Positions 1 through 6,642 of a DNA stretch of 14,992 bases are shown piece after piece (the stretch's first letter is position 1; each line of letters starts with the position of its first letter). The DNA lies in the NCBI GenBank assembly GCA_964516055.1, contig CAZEYK010000028.1, positions 1 to 14,992 on the forward strand. The letters run 5' to 3'. The position numbers and the translations under genes were made by a program. This DNA comes from JABIEQ01 sp964516055. Lineage in GTDB: Bacteria > Patescibacteriota > Patescibacteriia > Magasanikbacterales > UBA922. Under the pieces are notes generated by a model. It saw nothing but the letters and a program-made list of their open reading frames with translations. It was not told where the DNA came from and did no database searches.

Positions 1-1232
1 AAATTATTCCTGGCGGACTTGCTGGAAAAGATGTCATTGGTATTGCGCAAACAGGGACTGGAAAGACTCTTGCTTTTGGTATTCCAATGATTCAACGGAT
101 TGCTGAGAATAAAGGACACGGACTTATCCTTGTACCTACTCGTGAACTTGCCTTGCAAGTTGATGAGGCACTTACCCAAATTGGCGCTCCTATTGGACTT
201 AAAACAGCGGTAATTATTGGTGGAACACCCCAATTTCGCCAACAAAAAGCATTACAAAAAAATCCACATATCGTAATTGCCACACCAGGGCGATTGATGG
301 ACTTGATTGATCAAAAAATTTATACGCTTAATAAGATCACCATCATTACTTTTGATGAAGCTGATCGAATGCTTGATATAGGATTTTTGCCACAAATTAA
401 AAAGATTTTACAATTATCACCAAAAGATAAGCAGATGATGCTTTTTTCAGCAACCATGCCAAGTTCTATTTCTACACTTGCGAGTAAATTTATGAAAATG
501 CCATTGCGCATTGAAATTGCTCCGCAAGGAACGGCTGCAAAGAATGTGGAACAAGAACTATTTATTGTACAAAAAGGTGATAAAATTCGCTTGCTTGATT
601 CTATTCTTGCCGAATATAAGGAAGAAACCGTCCTTGTGTTCTCACGAACAAAACATGGGGCAAAACGAATTGCTCGCGATATTGTAAACATGGGACACAC
701 GGCAACAGAAATCCATGGAAACCGATCACAAACCCAACGAGAAAAAGCACTGGAAGGATTTACCAAAGGATCTTTTCGTATTATGGTTGCAACAGACATT
801 GCAGCACGTGGTATTGATGTGAGCCATCTTGGATTGGTGATAAACTTTGATCTTCCTGAAAATAGTGAAGACTATGTTCACCGTATTGGACGAACCGGTC
901 GTGCAGGACGATCTGGAAAAGCAATTTCATTTGCCACACCAGATCAACGTGGCGATGTAAAGAAAATTGAACAACTGATCCGTAAATCTCTTTCTCTTAT
1001 GAACCTCCCAACACTTCCAGCAAAACGACCCGCACCACGTGAACCGCAATCAATGCATTCAGGTAGTCGCGGTCGTGGAGGACGCGGGGGACAATCTGGT
1101 GGTGGTGCTCGAAAAAAACGTCGTAGTGGAGGAGGATCCAATTTTTCTTCTTCCCCAAGACAAGACCAACGTCCAACAGCTGGTCATAGACGAACGGGAA
1201 ATAAACAACGTGGTGGACGACGTCATACTTAA
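1..1232 (+). CDS. DEAD-box ATP-dependent RNA helicase, RhlE-like (5' partial)
   Basis: ATP-dependent RNA helicase that remodels RNA duplexes in the cytoplasm (ribosome assembly or RNA decay in this family). The frame is open from base 3, so the start and Q motif lie upstream of the window. Motifs seen in order: AQTGTGKT (I, Walker A), PTRELALQ (Ia), TPGRL (Ib), DEAD (II), SAT (III), VFSRTKH (IV), ATDIAARGID (V), HRIGRTGRAG (VI). Both RecA-like lobes are therefore present and look catalytically intact. After the core comes a basic, low-complexity tail of about 65 residues rich in RG, GG and KKRR, typical of RhlE/CsdA-type RNA-binding tails. The stop is TAA, followed eight bases later by a strong terminator, so the gene ends its own transcript. 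The exact subfamily (RhlE, DeaD, SrmB) cannot be fixed from this part. Confidence 0.95.
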   Translation, partial: IIPGGLAGKDVIGIAQTGTGKTLAFGIPMIQRIAENKGHGLILVPTRELALQVDEALTQIGAPIGLKTAVIIGGTPQFRQQKALQKNPHIVIATPGRLMDLIDQKIYTLNKITIITFDEADRMLDIGFLPQIKKILQLSPKDKQMMLFSATMPSSISTLASKFMKMPLRIEIAPQGTAAKNVEQELFIVQKGDKIRLLDSILAEYKEETVLVFSRTKHGAKRIARDIVNMGHTATEIHGNRSQTQREKALEGFTKGSFRIMVATDIAARGIDVSHLGLVINFDLPENSEDYVHRIGRTGRAGRSGKAISFATPDQRGDVKKIEQLIRKSLSLMNLPTLPAKRPAPREPQSMHSGSRGRGGRGGQSGGGARKKRRSGGGSNFSSSPRQDQRPTAGHRRTGNKQRGGRRHT

Positions 1233-1240
1233 TACAAAAA

Positions 1241-1268
1241 AAGACACCTAGATTATTCTGGGTGTTTT
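1241..1268 (+). terminator. Intrinsic terminator of the helicase gene
   Basis: An 11-bp stem (1241-1251 with 1258-1268, two G-U pairs) closes on a six-base loop ATTATT. The descending arm ends in TTTT and is followed by more T-rich sequence. It starts eight bases after the helicase stop and just before the putative -35 box of folD. Confidence 0.8.
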
Positions 1269-1271
1269 ATA

Positions 1272-1300
1272 TTGAATTTTTTGCTCTATTTTGCTATTGT
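1272..1300 (+). promoter_or_regulatory. Putative sigma-70-type promoter of folD
   Basis: TTGAAT (1272-1277), 17-base spacer, TATTGT (1295-1300). Only nine bases separate the -10 box from the folD ATG, so the predicted transcript would be leaderless or nearly so. Four of six bases match in each hexamer; not proven. Confidence 0.45.
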
Positions 1301-1309
1301 TTTGTTATT

Positions 1310-2149
1310 ATGAATAAAAAAATTAAGGGAAAACCTATTGCGCAACAAATTTTGTCTACAGTGGCAGAGCGTGTTTCTTCTCTCAAAAAACAAGGCCATC
1401 CTGTGAAACTGGCGGTTATTTTGGTGGGAGATGATCAACCATCAGCAACGTATGTTCGAAAAAAAGGTGAAGCTGCACAAACGGTTGGTATTGAATTTTT
1501 TTTGCACCACTTCCCTGCTGATATTGATCAAACAACGCTGATTGCACAGATTACGGCTATTCAAGAAGATCCCATGCTTTCTGGACTTATTGTTCAACTT
1601 CCTATTCCAGATCATTTGTATACCCGTGAAGTACTTGATGCCGTTTCTCCTGCTGTTGATGTGGACTGTTTACACTCAGAAAATCTTTCTTCACTTGAGG
1701 CCAGTACGGCTGTTGTACTGCCCCCTACTCCCGGAGCTGTATTGAGTATTCTTGAACACCTTGCTGTTACGGTTCGTGATAAACACGTAACAATCCTTGG
1801 TCGTGGCGCGCTTGTGGGAAAACCAATGGCTATTATTTTTGAACACATGGGATCAATTGTTTCTGTGTGTCATAGTAAAACAACAAATACCAAAGAACTC
1901 TGTCTTCAGGCTGATATTATTGTAAGTGCTGTAGGGAAAAAAGATTTGGTTCGTGGTGATATGGTAAAACCAGGAGCCATTGTGATTGATACGGGAGTAT
2001 GTTTTGAAGATGGAAAAATGTATGGTGATGTACATGTGCAAGAAGTTCTTGATGCTGGCGCATGGGTAACTCCTACCCCAGGAGGTATCGGTCCAATAAC
2101 TGTTGCCCGATTGCTCTTGAACACGGTTATTTGTGCGGAAAAAAAGTAG
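1310..2149 (+). CDS. folD: Bifunctional methylenetetrahydrofolate dehydrogenase / methenyltetrahydrofolate cyclohydrolase
   Basis: FolD interconverts 5,10-methylene-, 5,10-methenyl- and 10-formyl-tetrahydrofolate with NADP, feeding purine and formyl-Met synthesis in the cytoplasm. The 279 residues match the usual length (about 285). Visible signatures: SATYVRKK with the expected catalytic lysine at residue 52, GLIVQLPIP (92-100), the NADP-binding Rossmann segment ILGRGALVGKP (162-172), and the C-terminal signature TPGGIGPITVARLLLNT. Two usual motifs are altered: DVDG(F/L)H reads DVDCLH (117-122) and PCTPxG reads PPTPGA (138-143), so it is a divergent family member. The frame extends upstream to a GTG at 1262, but that codon lies in the terminator stem. 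ATG 1310, giving MNKKIKGKPIAQQIL, fits the family start. No Shine-Dalgarno is visible. The next gene starts 45 bases downstream with no terminator between. Confidence 0.93.
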   Translation: MNKKIKGKPIAQQILSTVAERVSSLKKQGHPVKLAVILVGDDQPSATYVRKKGEAAQTVGIEFFLHHFPADIDQTTLIAQITAIQEDPMLSGLIVQLPIPDHLYTREVLDAVSPAVDVDCLHSENLSSLEASTAVVLPPTPGAVLSILEHLAVTVRDKHVTILGRGALVGKPMAIIFEHMGSIVSVCHSKTTNTKELCLQADIIVSAVGKKDLVRGDMVKPGAIVIDTGVCFEDGKMYGDVHVQEVLDAGAWVTPTPGGIGPITVARLLLNTVICAEKK

Positions 2150-2159
2150 TTGCTATACT
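2131..2159 (+). promoter_or_regulatory. Possible promoter for the coiled-coil gene
   Basis: TTGTGC (2131-2136), 17 bases, TATACT (2154-2159). The -10 box is good (5/6); the -35 box is weak and lies inside the end of folD. The predicted start leaves a leader of roughly 30 bases. Confidence 0.3.
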
Positions 2160-2194
2160 ATTGTTACATTATTTATCTATTAATATGTAACTCT

Positions 2195-2584
2195 ATGGAG
2201 GGGAAACAAGAAATTTTGGAGGCTATTCATGCCTTTTCAACATCAATTGATGTTCGCTTGGAACATATGGAACATGATATATCTTGGTTAAAGAAAGATG
2301 TTTCTGAATTAAAACAAGATGTCTCGATATTGAAGGAAGATGTATCAGGTCTCAAAGGAGACGTCTCAAAATTGAAAGGAGACATGATTGGTGTAAAATC
2401 TGCCATGGTAACCAAAGATTATCTTGATCGAAAAATGGCAGAACAACGTGCTGATATTATATCCGTATTAAAGAAAGAAGATGGCAAAGTAAAAATGCTT
2501 ACCGGTATACTTCATGAAAATGGCGGCGTAACTCGTGAACAAAAAGAAACAATCTTTGCAGCGCCTCCTTTTGCTGAAAGATAA
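2195..2584 (+). CDS. Small coiled-coil protein with heptad repeats, function unknown
   Basis: A protein of 129 residues that I cannot assign to a named family. Residues 28-69 are six consecutive heptads of the form D-[VI]-S-x-L-K-x (DISWLKK, DVSELKQ, DVSILKE, DVSGLKG, DVSKLKG, then the degenerate DMIGVKS), with hydrophobic residues in a/d-type spacing, so a parallel coiled coil is expected. The first 27 residues and the segment 70-110 also look helical and charged. There is no signal peptide or membrane segment. Upstream in-frame codons from 2150 encode a hydrophobic stretch, but ATG 2195 (MEGKQEILEAI) gives the natural start. No Shine-Dalgarno is visible. The gene follows folD by 45 bases and may be cotranscribed with it. 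It ends before a bidirectional terminator. Likely an oligomerising or scaffolding protein; this is inference. Confidence 0.75.
   Translation: MEGKQEILEAIHAFSTSIDVRLEHMEHDISWLKKDVSELKQDVSILKEDVSGLKGDVSKLKGDMIGVKSAMVTKDYLDRKMAEQRADIISVLKKEDGKVKMLTGILHENGGVTREQKETIFAAPPFAER
2276..2401 (+). repeat. Six 21-bp in-frame heptad repeat units
   Basis: Six units of 21 bases encode D-[VIM]-x-x-[LV]-K-x. The peptide pattern is conserved but codons vary (GATGTTTCT, GATGTCTCG, GATGTATCA, GACGTCTCA), indicating an old duplication kept by selection on the protein rather than a recent slippage tract. Confidence 0.8.
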
Positions 2585-2598
2585 CGTCCTCAATAATA

Positions 2599-2628
2599 AA
2601 AAACGGCCAGTATTAACTGGTCGTTTTT
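2599..2628. terminator. Bidirectional intrinsic terminator between convergent genes
   Basis: A 13-bp stem (2599-2611 with 2616-2628, one G-U) with loop ATTA, flanked by an A-run on the left and a T-run on the right, so it works on both strands. On the minus strand the dus stop codon (2613-2615) lies inside the loop and the last dus codons form one arm. Confidence 0.85.
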
Positions 2629-3653
2629 GGTTTAGGAAATTCTGTGAGCACTTCTTCTAGTTCTTCTATTGAGTTTACTCTCACGAGTTGTCCTCGCCAT
2701 TCTTTTATTCCGGAAAGTTCTTGTTGTATTTTTATTGATTTGAAATACCAAGAAAGATGTTTGCGGAAGGTGACGATGCTATTTTTTTCTAACTCTTCTG
2801 GAGTTACTCCAGCAAGTTTATTTCGTTTGGCAAGAGAGCGAAGTACCGAATGATGCTTGATATGGAGTTTAGCATGTGTGAGAACGGTATTGATTCGTTC
2901 TTCTCTTGTTACCGTATAGTTTGGCTCTATCACCTGTTTAAAAAACCATGGGTTCCCCAGTGCACCACGAGCGATGAGCACACCGTCTGCTCCTGTTTGG
3001 GTTAATACTTCTTGTACTTGATGCGATTCATGAATATCTCCGTTGGCGAGAAATGGTACGGTAGCAATTTCTTTTGCTTGGCGAAGTCTCTCCCAGTCGC
3101 TTTTGCCACTATATCCTTGCGCCTTTGTTCGTCCGTGCATAGTAATGAGACTAGCACCTGCTTCTTCCATTTTTGGAATGAATGTTTTGAACGTATCTGG
3201 ATTGTCCCAACCCAACCTAATTTTGACTGAAAGTGGTGTGTCCCCTATTGCTTTTTTTATGTCACGCACAATAGTTGCGGCAAGTTCTGGCTCTTTCATG
3301 AGTGCGGCACCATTGAAGTTGCTGGTGAGTTTATACACGGGACACCCCATGTTAATATCTATCCCTTCAGGATTGGCATGTGCCATAACACGCTCGGCAG
3401 CAAGCGCCATCGTTTTTGGATCTGCTCCAAAAATTTGTTGTACAATTGGTCGTTCGGCTTCTACAAAATCAGTCATGCCTAGTGTTTTTTCATTATCACG
3501 AACAATAGCTTCACTAGAAACCATTTCTCTAAAAACCACACTTGCTCCTCCAATTTGTCTGACGATCTGACAAAAAGCTGAATCGGTCATGTCGGCCATT
3601 GGTGAGAGTGCGAGAATTTTTTCGTTATTATTGAGGATATTATTAATCCACAT
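2613..3653 (-). CDS. dus: tRNA-dihydrouridine synthase, DusB/NifR3-like
   Basis: FMN-dependent enzyme that reduces uridine to dihydrouridine in the D-loop of tRNA, using NADPH. The 346 residues are close to the usual 320-340. A TIM-barrel core is visible: SPMADMTDSAFC near the N-terminus (family PMxxxTDxxFR), INMGCP with the expected catalytic cysteine at residue 104, VKIRLGW, MHGRTKAQGYSG, FLANGDI and the phosphate-binding segment GVLIARGALGNPWFF. The C-terminal helical part follows. ATG 3653 places the first barrel strand at the usual distance. No Shine-Dalgarno precedes it. The stop codon lies in the loop of a terminator shared with the convergent gene. It is separated from the upstream 494-aa gene by a terminator, so it is probably its own unit. 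Which uridine is modified cannot be decided from sequence. Confidence 0.93.
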   Translation of the reverse strand: MWINNILNNNEKILALSPMADMTDSAFCQIVRQIGGASVVFREMVSSEAIVRDNEKTLGMTDFVEAERPIVQQIFGADPKTMALAAERVMAHANPEGIDINMGCPVYKLTSNFNGAALMKEPELAATIVRDIKKAIGDTPLSVKIRLGWDNPDTFKTFIPKMEEAGASLITMHGRTKAQGYSGKSDWERLRQAKEIATVPFLANGDIHESHQVQEVLTQTGADGVLIARGALGNPWFFKQVIEPNYTVTREERINTVLTHAKLHIKHHSVLRSLAKRNKLAGVTPEELEKNSIVTFRKHLSWYFKSIKIQQELSGIKEWRGQLVRVNSIEELEEVLTEFPKPKTTS

Positions 3654-3679
3654 ATTGGGCTATTTTTATCTGTCGGGGG

Positions 3680-3708
3680 AGATTAGCATATTTTATGCTG
3701 TTTTTCAA
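3680..3708 (-). promoter_or_regulatory. Possible dus promoter with an internal palindrome
   Basis: On the minus strand TTGAAA (3703-3708), 17 bases, TAATCT (3680-3685). The spacer holds the inverted repeat AGCATATTTTATGCT (3685-3699; arms AGCATA/TATGCT), placed where a repressor would block polymerase. The -10 box is weak, so this is tentative. Confidence 0.35.
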
Positions 3709-3748
3709 GTGCCTTACATATCACCTATTCTATCATGTAGTCTGTACT

Positions 3749-3777
3749 AAAAGACACGAGAAATTCTCGCGCTTTTT
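3749..3777 (-). terminator. Intrinsic terminator of the 494-aa gene
   Basis: On the minus strand an eight-pair stem (two G-U pairs) GCGCGAGA/TCTCGTGT with loop ATT, flanked by AAAA on the 5' side and CTTTT on the 3' side. It lies about 40 bases after the stop at 3816. Confidence 0.7.
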
Positions 3778-3815
3778 ATTATATGTTTTTTATATACAAA
3801 ATATTTTTTCTAGGC

Positions 3816-5300
3816 TTATCCAAATTCTTGATCACTGTTGAATCCCCCTTGTGAATCTACTATGTAGCCAGAATCAATTGGTTGTACTGGTGCTTGTGGA
3901 TCAATAGGCTCCTCTCGTGAAGAGTAGGAAATTCCCGCAATAAGTTCCACAGGAAGATTTGATGGTGGTTCGGATTGTTTGGCACCTGCTTTTTGGAGAA
4001 GTGGTGTTCGAACGTGTGACATTGGAAAATGCCAAATAGTAGCAAGCTCTTCAATATTTAATACATACGGATTTTTTGGTCCTTTAAGTTTACGCTTTTT
4101 GTAGGCATTCATGATGAGCATTTTTCTTTGTGCGGTTCGCTTATCTTTCATAAAATATGACGCACCAGGTCCATAGCCAGGAACAATAGAATTTGCGTTT
4201 GGAATATTAAATTGATTGATAGCTCCAATCATTGCATGTACTCCCCGCTCTGGTTTGAAGACTTCTTTTCGTGCCACATAGATTGCTCGAAGTTTTGTTT
4301 TGAATCCTATTTTTCCAATTTTCTTTTCCATTTCTTCTACGAGTTTTACTTGTCCGGGAGTCATGCTCTTGAGATTATTAGGAGGTTCTCCTTCAGCTGC
4401 GGCAGCTGCTGCTCCACCAACACCAAGAACGGCACCAAGAATTTGCGTTTGTGCTTCGTCGGCAAGCCCTTTTAATTCTCCCATGATTCCGCCTGATGTG
4501 AGTGATGAAAATATTGATGGTTTTTTCTTTTTGAGACTTTTGTCTCCAATGAATTCTTTAATAGCATCTATTGCTTTTTCTTTCCATTTGTTATCTGTTG
4601 GCCGTATCACAATTTGAAACCACATTTGTTCCCCTGCCCCTATTCTACTAAAACTTTCTAAGAATGTTCCCATTGGATCTTTGAGTACGGTATCTTTTGA
4701 GATGTTATGTTCAAATTCGGTGTATGAACGAATTGGATAGGCATCATTTTCTGCCAAAATAAAATCTGCTCCCCACATATCGTGGGTAGTATTGGGATAT
4801 TTATCTGGTACAGAATCAATATAATCTTCTACTTCACTAATTTCTGCTTCAGGATATTGGGCGTACATGGCGGCCTCTACAAGATCTCTAAATTTTTCTT
4901 CCGTACGAATGATAAATTGGATATATCCCTCTATACTAATAATTTCAAAGCTAAATTCTCTTGGTACATATCCCCCTCGAAACTTTTCCCCGACATCGGG
5001 ACTTTCTAGTGCACCAGCAAGTTGAGTGAATAGTTGTTCTACCGCTTTTGGTGTTTGGACATTGAGTTGTGGAACATCGATAGCAAGTACGACAAATTTC
5101 CAATCTGCTGTATATTTTCCGCTTCGATAATCCACATAAAAATCAAGTGCAAAATTGAGCAGTATCCAAAAAAGAAGGAGCCATCCTCCTAAAACAAAAA
5201 TATCCCATGCAATTTGATATATGGTTTGATCAAACAGAAATGCGTTGAACCCTTTGACTATTTGATCCGTATTTATTTGTACAAATCCCAAATCCAGCAT
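3816..5300 (-). CDS. Membrane-anchored protein resembling the N-terminal half of TraD/VirB4-type ATPases, without the ATPase
   Basis: A 494-residue protein of unknown function. A hydrophobic segment at about residues 29-55 should anchor it in the membrane. Residues 66-250 form a mixed alpha/beta region (for example FVVLAIDVP, KAVEQLFTQLAGAL, QYPEAEISEVEDY, MWFQIVIRPTD). A linker at about 255-310 contains KKKK and an alanine run (297-302). The segment LNIEELATIWHFP (414-426) followed by SEPPSNLPV (443-451) resembles the stretch that, in conjugation-type HerA/TraD/VirB4-like proteins of CPR bacteria, lies just before the ATPase domain. Here the protein ends about 40 residues later, with no Walker A or B motif anywhere. 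This resemblance is from memory of the family, not a search. It starts eight bases after the stop of the 53-aa membrane gene, implying one operon; no Shine-Dalgarno is visible. Confidence 0.75.
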   Translation of the reverse strand: MLDLGFVQINTDQIVKGFNAFLFDQTIYQIAWDIFVLGGWLLLFWILLNFALDFYVDYRSGKYTADWKFVVLAIDVPQLNVQTPKAVEQLFTQLAGALESPDVGEKFRGGYVPREFSFEIISIEGYIQFIIRTEEKFRDLVEAAMYAQYPEAEISEVEDYIDSVPDKYPNTTHDMWGADFILAENDAYPIRSYTEFEHNISKDTVLKDPMGTFLESFSRIGAGEQMWFQIVIRPTDNKWKEKAIDAIKEFIGDKSLKKKKPSIFSSLTSGGIMGELKGLADEAQTQILGAVLGVGGAAAAAAEGEPPNNLKSMTPGQVKLVEEMEKKIGKIGFKTKLRAIYVARKEVFKPERGVHAMIGAINQFNIPNANSIVPGYGPGASYFMKDKRTAQRKMLIMNAYKKRKLKGPKNPYVLNIEELATIWHFPMSHVRTPLLQKAGAKQSEPPSNLPVELIAGISYSSREEPIDPQAPVQPIDSGYIVDSQGGFNSDQEFG

Positions 5301-5308
5301 AGGTTAAT

Positions 5309-5470
5309 TTATACATCAACCAATTTATGTACGATGACATATACTCCTAATACCATGATTCCTGCCCACCACCATCCTGCCGTACCAGCACTGTATCCAA
5401 TAACAAAAATAATGAATGCAATGATTGTACTAATTATGGCAATGAGGTGCCGAATAAAATTATCTGACAT
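5309..5470 (-). CDS. Small two-helix membrane protein (53 aa), function unknown
   Basis: A reading frame of 53 codons beginning MSDNFIRHLIAII. Two hydrophobic stretches, about residues 9-25 and 36-47, flank a short turn containing GTAGWWW, so it should be a hairpin-like inner-membrane protein. The composition (I, V, W, G) is membrane-like. The stop lies eight bases before the start of the 494-aa membrane protein, the spacing expected of an operon partner. Upstream, GATAAT (5481-5486 on the minus strand) ends ten bases before the ATG and could be a -10 box giving a near-leaderless message. I do not recognise the family. The adjacency suggests a membrane complex with the larger protein; this is inference. 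Confidence 0.6.
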   Translation of the reverse strand: MSDNFIRHLIAIISTIIAFIIFVIGYSAGTAGWWWAGIMVLGVYVIVHKLVDV

Positions 5471-5489
5471 AGTATAGTAGATTATCGTT

Positions 5490-5509
5490 TCATCCTAAAA
5501 GGAGGATGA
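5490..5509. repeat. Inverted repeat upstream of the 53-aa gene
   Basis: Perfect seven-base arms TCATCCT (5490-5496) and AGGATGA (5503-5509) around AAAAGG. It lies 20 bases upstream of the small membrane gene, so it could be an operator or a leader hairpin. There is no T-tract on the minus strand, so it is not a terminator for that direction. Confidence 0.5.
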
Positions 5510-5525
5510 TTAGCCTTTGACGAGA

Positions 5526-5565
5526 ATACTTTGAATAAGTATCCCCACCCTTCTTTATGGGGTGG
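5526..5565. repeat. Two further inverted repeats in the secF downstream gap
   Basis: ATACTT/AAGTAT (5526-5531 with 5537-5542, five-base centre) and the GC-rich CCACCC/GGGTGG (5545-5550 with 5560-5565, nine-base loop). They are contiguous and unexplained by coding sequence. Their function is unknown. Confidence 0.45.
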
Positions 5566-5600
5566 CAATGACACGATATATATTATTGTTAGTATATCAT

Positions 5601-5631
5601 AAATAGAGAAGATGAAACATCTTCTCTATTT
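5601..5631. terminator. Perfect 14-bp hairpin, second terminator-like element after secF
   Basis: AAATAGAGAAGATG (5601-5614) and CATCTTCTCTATTT (5618-5631) pair perfectly around AAA. On the minus strand it comes ten bases after the secF terminator. The following T-tract is short on both strands, so it may be a back-up terminator, an RNA-stabilising hairpin or a DNA-binding site. Confidence 0.5.
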
Positions 5632-5641
5632 TATCTCTATA

Positions 5642-5672
5642 AAAAAATTGACCATTTTCTGATCAATTTTTT
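5642..5672 (-). terminator. Intrinsic terminator of secF (secDF unit)
   Basis: A 13-bp stem (5642-5654 with 5660-5672; one G-U on the minus strand) with a five-base loop and six T on the descending side. It begins eight bases after the secF stop. Confidence 0.8.
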
Positions 5673-5680
5673 GTGTTTGT

Positions 5681-6595
5681 TTATTTTTTATGTGCAAGCT
5701 GTTGCCAGACAACGAGGAGTGGACTAGCAAGAAATATAGACGAATACGTTCCCACGATAATTCCGATAATGAGTGCTAATGAAAAATAATGTACTGAATC
5801 TCCCCCAAAAAGATATACTGCAACAAGCACGATAAGTGTGGTAACTGAGGTATTTACTGATCGAGTAAATGATTCATTTACCCCCATGTTTACCATGTCT
5901 TCAAATTTGTGACCAGTCTTTTTTATAAGATTTTCTCTAATTCTATCGAAGACAACAATGGTATCATTTACTGAGTATCCAAGGATAGTAAGTAATGCGA
6001 CAACAAATGGAATATCTACCTCTACTCCAGCATATTTTCCAAGAAGAGCAAATACTGCCATAGTGATGGTTACGTCATGAATAAGGGCAATAATTGCAGT
6101 TACTCCGTATTTCCATGATGACACTTGTTGTTTTGATGCTTTTCTAAATGCGTAGGCTACATACAAAATAATTGCGACAATGACAGCAATGGCAGCAAGA
6201 AATGCTCGTTCTTTGAGTTGTGAGCTTACTGTTGGTCCAATAGTTTCTACTCTTTCTTCTCTCACTATGTTTTCTTCTGTTTGGTATGCTGTACGAATTG
6301 TTTGTAGAACTATTTGATGTTGTTCTTCTGAAATGAAGGGTGTTTTTACAAGATAACTATCTTCATCAATTGGTTGTACAAGTACTGATCCTAGTTCTTC
6401 TTCAAGTGGTGCGGTTGTTTGTTGCATTTGTTCCAGTGAAGGTCTTTCACCACTGAAGGATACTTCCATAAGTGATCCGCCAGTAAAGTCAATTCCTGGT
6501 TTTAGTCCAAAAACACCAAGAAGAATGACACTCAACAGAAAAAGTGTTGAAGAAATAATGAATGGAATGTTTTTGTGTTTTATGAGATTGATCAT
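5681..6595 (-). CDS. secF: Protein translocase subunit SecF
   Basis: SecF pairs with SecD in the inner membrane and uses the proton-motive force to help pull secreted proteins out of SecYEG. The 304 residues match the family (about 300-320). Seen: a first membrane helix at about 10-30, then GIDFTGG (34-40) opening the extracytoplasmic domain; ETIGPTVSSQL (117-127) just before helix 2; the conserved pore-side segment LGYSVNDTIVVFDRIREN (205-222); ESFTRSVNTS (241-250); GTYSSIFLASPLL (282-294) in the last helix. Six membrane segments are expected. It starts 47 bases after secD with no terminator between, so secD and secF form one transcript. No Shine-Dalgarno precedes ATG 6595. The stop is followed at once by a terminator. 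Confidence 0.96.
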   Translation of the reverse strand: MINLIKHKNIPFIISSTLFLLSVILLGVFGLKPGIDFTGGSLMEVSFSGERPSLEQMQQTTAPLEEELGSVLVQPIDEDSYLVKTPFISEEQHQIVLQTIRTAYQTEENIVREERVETIGPTVSSQLKERAFLAAIAVIVAIILYVAYAFRKASKQQVSSWKYGVTAIIALIHDVTITMAVFALLGKYAGVEVDIPFVVALLTILGYSVNDTIVVFDRIRENLIKKTGHKFEDMVNMGVNESFTRSVNTSVTTLIVLVAVYLFGGDSVHYFSLALIIGIIVGTYSSIFLASPLLVVWQQLAHKK

Positions 6596-6642
6596 ATGCG
6601 TGGTTCGGGATTCAAGGATAAACGTTGTTTCTTAGAATTAAG

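Noticed and set aside
1039..1251. Alternative plus-strand frame under the helicase tail
   Set aside because: A frame shadow of the RG-rich tail; its valine- and aspartate-rich peptide follows from the GGT/GGA repeats in the true frame.
1262..1309. In-frame GTG start extending folD by 16 residues
   Set aside because: The codon lies inside the helicase terminator stem and the added peptide is a hydrophobic stretch not found in FolD; ATG 1310 matches the family start.
4383..4430. GC-rich repetitive stretch in the 494-aa gene
   Set aside because: It is an alanine run in a linker, low complexity only, not a mobile or structural repeat.
5214..5477. Plus-strand frame of 87 codons
   Set aside because: It is antisense to the 53-aa membrane gene and to the start of the 494-aa gene; no recognisable motif.
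5499..5514. AAAAGGAGG followed by ATG on the plus strand, resembling a strong ribosome binding site
   Set aside because: The ATG abuts the GGAGG with no spacing and the frame stops after four codons; the bases belong to an inverted repeat.
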